DNA of 16,031 nt from Propionibacteriaceae bacterium (lineage in GTDB: Bacteria; Actinomycetota; Actinomycetes; Propionibacteriales; Propionibacteriaceae), in contig CAJPNZ010000073.1 of the NCBI GenBank assembly GCA_905372155.1, positions 1 to 16,031 on the forward strand, read 5' to 3'. The notes under the pieces were generated by a model that did not search any database, had not been told where the DNA came from, and saw only the letters and a list, made by a program, of their open reading frames with translations. Of the stretch, positions 1 to 5,756 are shown piece by piece (within the stretch, counting starts at the first letter, position 1; every line of letters begins with the position of its first letter). Both the position numbers and the translations under genes were made by a program.

Positions 1-38
1 TGGGGACTTGTGGTCGGGTTTTGGTTGCTGGGTGGGGG

Positions 39-125
39 TGGTTTCGACTCGGGTCGCTCGTTCCTCGCGACCCAGCTCAACCAGCTTCGGAGGGGAGGGG
101 CGCTCACGTGGTGGCTCAATCGGCT
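39..125. repeat. Dispersed intergenic palindromic repeat, copy 1
   Basis: Bases 39-87 match 7744-7792 almost perfectly; the only difference noted in a by-eye comparison is one base in the right arm. The core is an imperfect hairpin with GGGTCGC (51-57) facing GCGACCC around a TCGTTCCTC-type loop, flanked by TGGTTTCGAC on the left and CTCAACCAGCTT on the right. A diverged second right arm (GGCTCAATCGGCT) follows at about 113-125, and the other locus also has a trailing right-arm copy. The element lies just upstream of the acetolactate decarboxylase gene. It resembles REP- or MITE-like intergenic repeats; no coding function is visible. Confidence 0.7.
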
Positions 126-141
126 GTGAGATCGGGGCGTC

Positions 142-153
142 TACTGTGGGGGC
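142..153 (+). promoter_or_regulatory. Probable -10 box and leaderless start of budA
   Basis: TACTGT (142-147) fits the actinobacterial TANNNT -10 pattern and lies six bases before the ATG at 154, so transcription would start at or next to the start codon. A run of five G (147-151) could alternatively act as a weak ribosome binding site. No good -35 box is seen. This is inference from spacing only. Confidence 0.35.
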
Positions 154-879
154 ATGACCGCACATGCCGTCACCCGTCACGAAATCTTCCAGACCAGCCT
201 CATCTCCGCCCTCGCCCAGGGCGTCTACGAGGACGAGATGACCCTGGCCGAGCTCCTCGGCCACGGTTCCTTCGGCATCGGCACCTTCAACGGGCTCGAC
301 GGCGAGATGATCATCCTGGGCGGTGTCTGCTACCGGCTGCGTGGCGACGGGTCCGTGACCGTACCCGAGTTGACGGAACGCACCCCCTACGCCGTCGTGA
401 CCAATTTCGTGCCGAGCCTGGGACGCTCCTTCACGGGCCCGATGACCCGGGAGGAGTTCTCCCGGGCCGTCGACGCCTTCGTGCCGAGCTCGAACTACAT
501 GTACGCGCTGCGGGTGACCGGCCGATTCGCATGGGCAAGCGCACGCACGGTGACGAAACAGGACCGTCCCTACCGGCCCATGATCGAGGCCACCGACGGC
601 GAGGAGATCGCCCGCCACGAGAACTTCAGCGGGACGATCGCCGGGTTCCGCACGCCCCTGTACGAGTCGGGCATCTCGGTGGCAGGCTGCCACGCCCACA
701 TCGTCGACGACGACCGCACCTGGGGCGGGCACCTGGTGGACTTCGTCCTGGAGGAGGGTGAAGCCGAGCTGTGCCTGGGCACCGACTTCCGCATGCGCCT
801 GCCGCTGACCGAGGAGTTCCGCACCGCCGACCTGTCGGAGGACATGACCGAGGAGATCCGCCGGGTCGAACACCACTGA
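154..879 (+). CDS. budA: Alpha-acetolactate decarboxylase
   Basis: This 241-residue protein is predicted to decarboxylate alpha-acetolactate to acetoin (EC 4.1.1.5), a cytoplasmic step of the butanediol/acetoin pathway that diverts pyruvate from acid formation and from branched-chain amino acid synthesis. The family's zinc-site signature is clear: a GCHAH motif puts His180 and His182 in place, and a following GGH supplies His193. The early segment GHGSFGIGTFNGLDGE matches the conserved N-terminal part of the family, and the length is normal. The ATG at 154 is chosen because it starts the conserved region at the right distance and follows a TACTGT box. No acetolactate synthase or butanediol dehydrogenase gene is in the window, so it appears to be a single-gene unit. 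The minus-strand surface-protein remnant converges on its 3' end, 13 bases beyond the stop. Confidence 0.93.
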   Translation: MTAHAVTRHEIFQTSLISALAQGVYEDEMTLAELLGHGSFGIGTFNGLDGEMIILGGVCYRLRGDGSVTVPELTERTPYAVVTNFVPSLGRSFTGPMTREEFSRAVDAFVPSSNYMYALRVTGRFAWASARTVTKQDRPYRPMIEATDGEEIARHENFSGTIAGFRTPLYESGISVAGCHAHIVDDDRTWGGHLVDFVLEEGEAELCLGTDFRMRLPLTEEFRTADLSEDMTEEIRRVEHH

Positions 880-892
880 ACCGTGGGCATGG

Positions 893-1521
893 TCAGTTCC
901 CCGTCTTCGGGAGTCCCGGTTTCACGGCCGGCCTGGACGAAGGAGGCGGGGCCGGCACCTGAGTGGGTGCTCCGGCGTCGCACTGGTGGGGCCGGAACAC
1001 TTGGCGGCAGTTGGGACGGATCACCGGTCGGTGCAGATGGACCCGACGGCGTGAGGGTGGGAATCGGTGCCGTGCTGGGGTCGGGGCTGATGCTTGGATC
1101 GATGCTGGGCTGTTCCGTGGGGGTCGCGCTCGTCACTGATGCCGTCGCCGTCGTTGGTGAACACCGCGTCGGTGGATGCGGTGTCGGTGAAACCCTGCGG
1201 AACGGTGACGCGGAGATGGATGTCGCCGACGTATTCCGATTCCCAGGTGTGGGCGAGCATGGGTCCTGTCGACTCGATCTCGTACTGCCCGTCACCGTCG
1301 AGATCCCACTCGTACGTCACCAGGTCACCGCGAGTTGAGTAGGAGCCTCGGGCGTCCAGGGTCAACGGTTTCCCGATCTGGTGGGCGTAAGGGCCCTGGA
1401 CCCACGCGGAGACGGTCTCAGGGATCTCAGGATACGACACGTTGCTGTTTCCTGAACCGTCCGCATGGAAGGAGCGGTGAATCTGATCGGAGAGGCTTGG
1501 GAACAGGCGGTGCATCGACAA
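893..1521 (-). pseudogene. Decayed LPXTG-anchored surface protein with PKD domain
   Basis: The 5' part (1521 down to about 1125) reads as a PKD/Ig-like domain: a GKPLTLDARGS strand, then YEWDLDGDGQYE, then a DGDGISDERDP calcium-loop-like stretch. At 1119-1123 there is a run of five G on the plus strand. Dropping one base joins this frame to a Ser/Pro/Thr-rich linker (TEQPSIDPSISPDPSTAPIP and onward). A second one-base slip, in or near the G runs around 988-991 or 945-949, leads into a Pro-rich stretch ending LPKTGN (913 down to 896) and a stop at 893-895. LPXTG is the sortase recognition motif of wall-anchored proteins, but the hydrophobic segment and basic tail that should follow are missing. 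There is no signal peptide or credible N terminus. I infer a truncated, multiply frameshifted adhesin remnant; sequencing error in the homopolymers could account for the slips but not for the missing ends. Confidence 0.62.
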
Positions 1522-1662
1522 GCGAAGCCCCTAGTCAGACCACAGTTGAGGATGGCCGTGGATTGGCCTCAAGGTTGGTGGTGCGATCCGATTCGGTGGC
1601 CGCCGCGACGCAGAATATATTTGCTTTCGTTAATTGATTTGCTTCTGGTGACGGCTCTTCCA

Positions 1663-1688
1663 GCGGCAGGTTGATATGACCCTGCCGC
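1663..1688. promoter_or_regulatory. Perfect inverted repeat, candidate operator
   Basis: GCGGCAGG (1663-1670) and CCTGCCGC (1681-1688) form a perfect 8-bp inverted repeat with a 10-base spacer, so the half-sites are 18 bases apart centre to centre. The spacer contains the TTGATA -35 box of the promoter below. This geometry fits a dimeric repressor site that would block RNA polymerase. A terminator is less likely because no T-run follows. Confidence 0.5.
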
Positions 1689-1698
1689 GCGCTAAACT
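1671..1698 (+). promoter_or_regulatory. Sigma-70-type promoter for the type VII substrate cluster
   Basis: TTGATA (1671-1676) and TAAACT (1693-1698) are separated by 16 bp, close to the vegetative consensus. The surrounding DNA (about 1610-1745) is much richer in A/T than the neighbouring genes. The predicted start, near 1705, would give a leader of about 55 bases before the GTG at 1760. Confidence 0.5.
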
Positions 1699-1759
1699 AA
1701 TTGTCCGGTGTCCTCAGGGGCGCGACCTAATTTAATTTCCTTGCGAAGTGGAGATTCCT

Positions 1760-3016
1760 GTGCATGTGAACTACGAGCAGATGGGGCTTGCGCGTGCGGT
1801 AATTACGCGTCAGGCCGATGACCATCTCCCGGCCATGAAGAATTATTTGGACAAATGGGCGACATTGACTGAGGACGATCTCGGTCTGATTCTCCAGTTT
1901 CTCAAGCCGGTGAATGACGCCTTGGTTCAAGGTGGGGACATGGTCCTTGATACCGTCAAAGGTGTTTATTCCAAAGGGGCCGAAAACCTCAGCAGCTCCA
2001 TTGATCTCTACGCCGAGACCGACCTGCAGGCCCACGCGCTTCTTTCGTCCCATGCAGCGAAGATGGGACACTCCATTTCCTCGAGCGAGGACCCTCGGAG
2101 CAACATGCCGACCTTGGGGGCAGCGGGCGCTGGGCAACCCGAGATCAAAGACGTTCAGGCCGCTCTGAGCGAGCCGAGCGCGACCTCCGATGACGCGGAG
2201 AACCTGCGCTGGGAGGCCGGCGAGATCCTGGGAAGCGTGGACTGGGTGTGCGAGAAACTCTTCGGGTTCTCGGTGTTGGAAGAGGTGGTGTTCAAGCCCT
2301 TCGCCGGTGACTGGAAGCGCGTGGAGTGCGCCGCCGCGGCATGGGAGAACACCGGCAAGGCCTTCACCGAGCTTGCGAAAAACACGCTAGGCCTGTTGCT
2401 TCGCATCACCGACTGGGTCAGCAAAAGCGCTGACAATTTCGCCATCGCAATTGGCGCCGTGGCCGGAATCGATGAGCTGATCGCTTTGGCAGCCCAGATG
2501 GTTGCAAAGGGAATCAAGTGCTTCGCTGAGCTCGTCAAGGCGCTCGCAAAGCAGATTGCCCACATGCTCAGGCGGATTTCGCACAAACTGGAGAGAATCG
2601 CAGTGGAGGCGTCCATACCCGTGGCCGGATGGATCGTGGGATCAGTCGAGATCGGGACTCTGGCCAAAGATGTTTTCCAAGATGTCAAGTGGGCGCAGGA
2701 GGCGATCACCAAGGTCTGCAACTTCATCTCGAAGATCCAGGCGAACAGTCAGAAGATCAAGGAAGCCTTCGACAAGGCTCAGAAACTCATCCAGAAAATT
2801 CAGGCAAACTACGACAAGATTCAAAAGGCCGTCGACAAAGTGCAGAAGGCCAAGGAGAAGTACGACAAGTACAAGGGTAAGTACGACGAGTACAAGGAGA
2901 AGTACGACAAGTACAAGGGCAAGTACGACGAGTACAAAGAGAAGTACGACAAGTACAAGGATCAAGGCGTCGACATCGTTGATTCCGTGCGGCGAGGTGT
3001 GGAGGCACGTTCGTGA
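1760..3016 (+). CDS. Type VII secretion-type WXG100-superfamily protein with Lys/Tyr/Asp tail
   Basis: The 418-residue protein has no signal peptide. Residues about 1-100 form a helical hairpin ending in YAETD (84-88), a fit to the YxxxD/E export motif of type VII (ESX) substrates. Residues about 145-245 resemble a second WXG100-like unit: an EVVFKPFAGDWKRV segment is followed by an alpha-helical AAAAWENTGKAF stretch and ITDWVSKSADNF, a pattern common in N-terminal domains of actinobacterial ESX-exported polymorphic toxins. The remainder is a long charged coiled coil, ending in a tandem of KYDKYKGKYDEYKE repeats. No recognisable toxin domain follows. GTG 1760 is preferred because GGAG (1750-1753) sits six bases upstream; GTG 1748 is in frame but lacks a ribosome site. 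The stop overlaps the next start (GTGA). An exported structural or adhesive helper is possible, but the function is unknown. Confidence 0.68.
   Translation: MHVNYEQMGLARAVITRQADDHLPAMKNYLDKWATLTEDDLGLILQFLKPVNDALVQGGDMVLDTVKGVYSKGAENLSSSIDLYAETDLQAHALLSSHAAKMGHSISSSEDPRSNMPTLGAAGAGQPEIKDVQAALSEPSATSDDAENLRWEAGEILGSVDWVCEKLFGFSVLEEVVFKPFAGDWKRVECAAAAWENTGKAFTELAKNTLGLLLRITDWVSKSADNFAIAIGAVAGIDELIALAAQMVAKGIKCFAELVKALAKQIAHMLRRISHKLERIAVEASIPVAGWIVGSVEIGTLAKDVFQDVKWAQEAITKVCNFISKIQANSQKIKEAFDKAQKLIQKIQANYDKIQKAVDKVQKAKEKYDKYKGKYDEYKEKYDKYKGKYDEYKEKYDKYKDQGVDIVDSVRRGVEARS
2858..2959 (+). repeat. 42-bp in-frame tandem repeat (14-aa unit)
   Basis: Two full 42-bp units (2858-2899 and 2900-2941) and an 18-bp partial unit (2942-2959) encode KYDKYKGKYDEYKE. 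Each unit is itself two 21-bp sub-units (KYDKYKG and KYDEYKE), giving a seven-residue period. The copies differ only at synonymous positions (GGT/GGC, AAG/AAA), which suggests recent expansion by slippage or unequal exchange. Heptad spacing of Tyr and Lys suggests a coiled coil. Confidence 0.9.
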
Positions 3017-3498
3017 AGGACAAGGCAAGAGACGAGCAGCTCATCGAAGATGCGCGAAAGTTTCCCGAGCTGGCGTCGATGTTCGAGGAGATGCGTGGGA
3101 TCCTCGAGGAGTTCGAGCTCCACGAGGAGGAGGCCGAGCGTAGGGACAGGGCCGAGGAGGAGGCCGAGAAGAAGGCCGATGAGGCGCGGGCCGAGAAGGC
3201 TCGTGCGGGTGAGCTTGGCCCCAAGTGGCAGGAGATCCAGAAGCGGATCGATCAGGGTAAGACAACCCTGAGTGACGTTTTCAATGGTAATGATGATTCC
3301 CCTGAGGCTCGTGCTTTGCGGCAGGAATCGAACAAGACCTTGGGAAGGATCCATGATCAGTGGGCCAAGGAGGCTGAGGAGGAGGATGCAGAGAATCCAC
3401 TCACCCAGATGCGCGCCGCTTGGGAAGCTCACGAGGAGCGCATTCGTTCCTTGAACAACGATCTCGACGTCTTCCCCAGTTGGCCGGACCGGAACTGA
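3013..3498 (+). CDS. Glu-rich coiled-coil protein coupled to the type VII protein
   Basis: This 161-residue protein has no family I recognise. It starts at GTG 3013, whose TG is shared with the TGA stop of the upstream gene, and has an excellent ribosome site (GGAGG, 3001-3005, seven bases upstream). Translation of the two genes is therefore probably coupled. Residues about 25-70 are strongly acidic and helical, with runs such as HEEEAERRDRAEEEAEKKAD. A second charged helical region covers about 110-150. There is no signal peptide or membrane segment. Its acidity contrasts with the basic tail of the upstream protein, so a cytosolic chaperone or binding partner is a reasonable inference. Nothing in the sequence proves this. 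Confidence 0.72.
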   Translation: MKDKARDEQLIEDARKFPELASMFEEMRGILEEFELHEEEAERRDRAEEEAEKKADEARAEKARAGELGPKWQEIQKRIDQGKTTLSDVFNGNDDSPEARALRQESNKTLGRIHDQWAKEAEEEDAENPLTQMRAAWEAHEERIRSLNNDLDVFPSWPDRN

Positions 3499-3573
3499 GC
3501 GAGTCGACGATGTTCACCGGGCGGCCCAAGGTGGTCGCAATCAAGATGTCGAAGAACAAAGGAAGCAAGGGGC

Positions 3574-3867
3574 ATGAGCAATATCTTGAAGGTTAATGAT
3601 GGGGTGCTGAGCACTCTCTCAGGGGATCTCAGAGGTCACGTATCGCGGCTGGATTCAGCACTCAACGAGTATCGAGGCAGCATGGGAAACCTTCGGTCTG
3701 GCTGGACCGGAGAAGCCTCAGAAAGCGCGTCGACGAGGCACCAGCAATGGGAGACCGACATGAATCAACAGATCGATTATCTCGAGGAGCTGGCCGGGAT
3801 CATCGACACGATCGATCAAATGTACGTCGATTGCGAGGACAATGTCGCTGCCCTCTGGGTCATCTGA
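3574..3867 (+). CDS. WXG100 family (ESAT-6-like) protein
   Basis: The 97-residue length is typical of WXG100 proteins, small helical hairpins exported as dimers by type VII secretion. The turn motif is SGWTG, with W44-T45-G46 near the middle as expected. YVDCE (84-88) fits the C-terminal YxxxD/E export signal. ATG 3574 is preceded by AAGGGG (3567-3572). That spacing is tight; upstream GGAAG may also contribute. The gene lies 75 bases after the acidic coiled-coil gene in the same direction and probably belongs to the same operon. Its last five codons overlap the minus-strand gene scrap at 3850-4190, so the exact C terminus may reflect a rearrangement junction. No EccC, EccB, EccD or mycosin gene is in the window, so its exporter must be elsewhere. 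Confidence 0.87.
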   Translation: MSNILKVNDGVLSTLSGDLRGHVSRLDSALNEYRGSMGNLRSGWTGEASESASTRHQQWETDMNQQIDYLEELAGIIDTIDQMYVDCEDNVAALWVI

Positions 3868-4190
3868 GAAATCCGCGTCGGAACCCGTGAATCCGGCCGA
3901 GAACTCTTTGGCGATACGGGTGTAGATGATGCAGGGTGCGCGTCCAACGCTCTCCTTCCTTCGGGTCAGGAGATACGCTTCATTGGGAAACGCACATAGA
4001 TCCTGATGATGCCACTCAGGTTGAGGCGGGGATAAAGTGTCTGCCTGATTCTCAAACACCAGTGCTGCGGCGCAGGTTGACGAGGATTTGGCAGACGCTT
4101 CGTCTCCGTCGGGTGGTTCGTTTCATGATACCTACTTCTGTTGAAGCACGTATGTTCCTTGAACGATTTTCCTCAGGCAGGGTTTCCGTC
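3868..4190 (-). pseudogene. Possible remnant of an unidentified minus-strand gene
   Basis: This gene-poor, lower-GC stretch contains a minus-strand open frame from about 4125 down past 3868 with coding-like composition. One segment reads WHHQDLCAFPNEAYLLTRRK and a later one APCIIYTRIAKEFSAGF. It has no ribosome site and no plausible start: a stop lies just upstream of the frame, and the only ATG nearby is in another frame. It runs into the 3' end of the WXG100 gene. I cannot assign a family. An immunity- or lipoprotein-like gene lost by rearrangement is one idea, but the segment may equally be non-coding. Confidence 0.25.
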
Positions 4191-4380
4191 CTGACTCGGC
4201 TCATTCAGTCGGATTTTGAGCTTGGCGATGGGGTCACCGGTTCCTGGTGAGAGGAGTATGGCGGCGTTGTGGTGCTGTTGGCAGAGAGCATTTCGCCATC
4301 GGCGACCACTGCAACATCGATCAGGTCGTGGGGCCTGGAGAGGCAAGCAGGGAAACGGCCTTGTGCGGTTCGAGACGAGG
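4191..4380. other. Gene-free spacer downstream of terC
   Basis: No intact gene, tRNA or clear terminator is seen. On the minus strand one frame, ending with a stop near 4170, reads through NAAILLSPGTGDPIAKLKIR. It looks faintly like the C-terminal end of a protein, perhaps of a lost mobile element, but there is no start and no family match that I recognise. Confidence 0.3.
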
Positions 4381-5562
4381 TCAGGCCAGGTCGCCGTGCA
4401 TCTTGTGGACCTTCTCCAGCGTCGTTTCCAGACCGCTGGAGTCCATGTACTCGGTGACGAACCGGGGGTCGTATTTCTTCAGGCCGGTCTCTCGGGCGAC
4501 GATGTCCTGGTAGAGGGCCTCGCGTTCCTCGTCGGTGTTGTGGTATTCGGTGTGCAGGTAGGAATGGGCCCTGCGGTCCAGGCTGCGGATGGCGCTGGCC
4601 ACGAGACCCTTCCGGCTGAGCAGGGAGACCACGACGGTGACCGTCAGGATCGTCAGGATCACGATCAGCGACTCGATGTCCCCGATGTCCCACACGTCGA
4701 CGTGCTTCCCGCCGTTGATGAAGGGCACGTTGTTCTCGTTGAGGGCGTGGAGGATCAGCTTGACGCCGATGAACCCGAGCACCGCGGTGAGCCCGTACTT
4801 GAGGTAGATCAGGCGGTCCAGGAGATCGTCGATCAGGAAATACAGCTGCCGCAACCCCATCATCGAGAACGCCGTCGCCGTGAACACCAGGTACACGTTG
4901 GTGGTGACGCCGTAGACGGCGGGAACGGAGTCCAGCGCGAACAGCAGGTCGGTGCCGCCGATGGCGATCATCACCAGCAGCATCGGGGTCAGCACCTTGC
5001 GGCCGTTCTCGATGGTGAACAGCTTGTCGCCGTCGTAGTGGTCGGTGGTGCGCAGGTACTTCTTCGCGATGCGGATGACGAAGTTGTCGGCGTCACCAGA
5101 ATCCCCGTCCTCCGGGGCCAGCATCCGCCCGGCCGTGATCATCAGGACCAGACCGAAGATGTAGAAGGTCCAGCTCCACGCCTCCAGCATCGCCTTGCCC
5201 AGCGCGATGAACCCCGACCTGGTCAGCAACGCGAAGACGATCCCGAACAGCAACGCCTTCTGCTGATCCTGCCTGGGCACGGCGAAGGACCCCATGATCA
5301 CCAGGAAGACGAACAGGTTGTCGACGCTCAGCGCCTTCTCCAGCAGCCAGCCGTTGAAGTACTGGGTGCCCATCTCGACGCCGCCGAAGATGGTCACCGC
5401 GACCCCGAAGAGGATCGCCAGACCCACGTAGATGATGGACCAGACGGTGGCTTCCTTGAGGGTGGGGGCGTGCGCCCTGCGGACGTGGGCGAAGAAGTCG
5501 AAGGCGAGCAGGCCCGCTATGAGCAGCAGGGTCAGGACCCAGATCCAGAGGGGGACGGACAA
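4381..5562 (-). CDS. TerC family integral membrane protein
   Basis: This 393-residue polytopic membrane protein belongs to the TerC/Alx group, associated with metal export (manganese in characterised members) and tellurium resistance; its true substrate here is unknown. Diagnostic acidic motifs inside helices are present: EKALSVDNLFVF (Glu75, Asp81) and GGTDLLFALDSVPA (Asp205, Asp211). A charged cytoplasmic loop (about 150-190) and a soluble acidic C-terminal tail (about 330-393) are normal for the family. The start is set at TTG 5562 (MSVPLWIWVL) because actinobacterial TerC proteins begin with xVPLW and because GAGGAG (5571-5576) lies eight bases upstream. A longer frame back to 5676 has poor, non-membrane sequence and no ribosome site. 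It is transcribed divergently from the PBP gene. Confidence 0.88.
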   Translation of the reverse strand: MSVPLWIWVLTLLLIAGLLAFDFFAHVRRAHAPTLKEATVWSIIYVGLAILFGVAVTIFGGVEMGTQYFNGWLLEKALSVDNLFVFLVIMGSFAVPRQDQQKALLFGIVFALLTRSGFIALGKAMLEAWSWTFYIFGLVLMITAGRMLAPEDGDSGDADNFVIRIAKKYLRTTDHYDGDKLFTIENGRKVLTPMLLVMIAIGGTDLLFALDSVPAVYGVTTNVYLVFTATAFSMMGLRQLYFLIDDLLDRLIYLKYGLTAVLGFIGVKLILHALNENNVPFINGGKHVDVWDIGDIESLIVILTILTVTVVVSLLSRKGLVASAIRSLDRRAHSYLHTEYHNTDEEREALYQDIVARETGLKKYDPRFVTEYMDSSGLETTLEKVHKMHGDLA

Positions 5563-5636
5563 CCGGTTCACTCCTCGATAGAGATTCGAAGGGCAGTCGC
5601 GGGTCGATCCGGGAAGCGATCTGGGCGACCTCATCA

Positions 5637-5665
5637 AGGGTACCCGTCCCGGCCGAGGGCAACAA
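5637..5665 (-). promoter_or_regulatory. Candidate promoter of the terC-family gene
   Basis: On the minus strand, TTGTTG (5665-5660) and TACCCT (5642-5637) are separated by 17 bp. The start would fall near 5630, giving a leader of about 68 bases to the TTG start. That leader is too short for, and lacks the sequence of, the manganese (yybP-ykoY) riboswitch that often precedes terC-like genes. Confidence 0.4.
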
Positions 5666-5756
5666 TCATCATCCACTCCGTGCTGTGAACCTCCCGTCGG
5701 TTGTGACGGTGGGTCCCGGTAGTCTCATTCCAGGGACGCCGTGGAAGGGAGCCGAC

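Noticed and set aside
2858..2959. CRISPR array
   Set aside because: The repeats are contiguous, in frame and without unique spacers.
2642..3028. Minus-strand frame with long Val/Leu repeats opposite the 42-bp repeat
   Set aside because: The hydrophobic repeat is only the complement of AAG/TAC codons. It is not a membrane protein.
1760..3867. Complete type VII secretion system
   Set aside because: Only substrate-like and partner proteins are present; no EccB/C/D/E or mycosin gene is in the window.
5563..5636. Manganese (yybP-ykoY) riboswitch upstream of the TerC-family gene
   Set aside because: The leader is only about 68 bases and none of the conserved loop sequences are visible.
5563..5676. 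Longer start for the TerC-family protein
   Set aside because: The added residues are Arg/Pro/Cys-rich and unlike the family. The TTG at 5562 has a GAGGAG site at ideal spacing and gives the usual xVPLW start.
4216..5688. 490-residue plus-strand open frame opposite the TerC-family gene
   Set aside because: Its composition (His, Gln, Asp, Val rich without domains) is typical of an antisense shadow of a GC-rich membrane protein gene.
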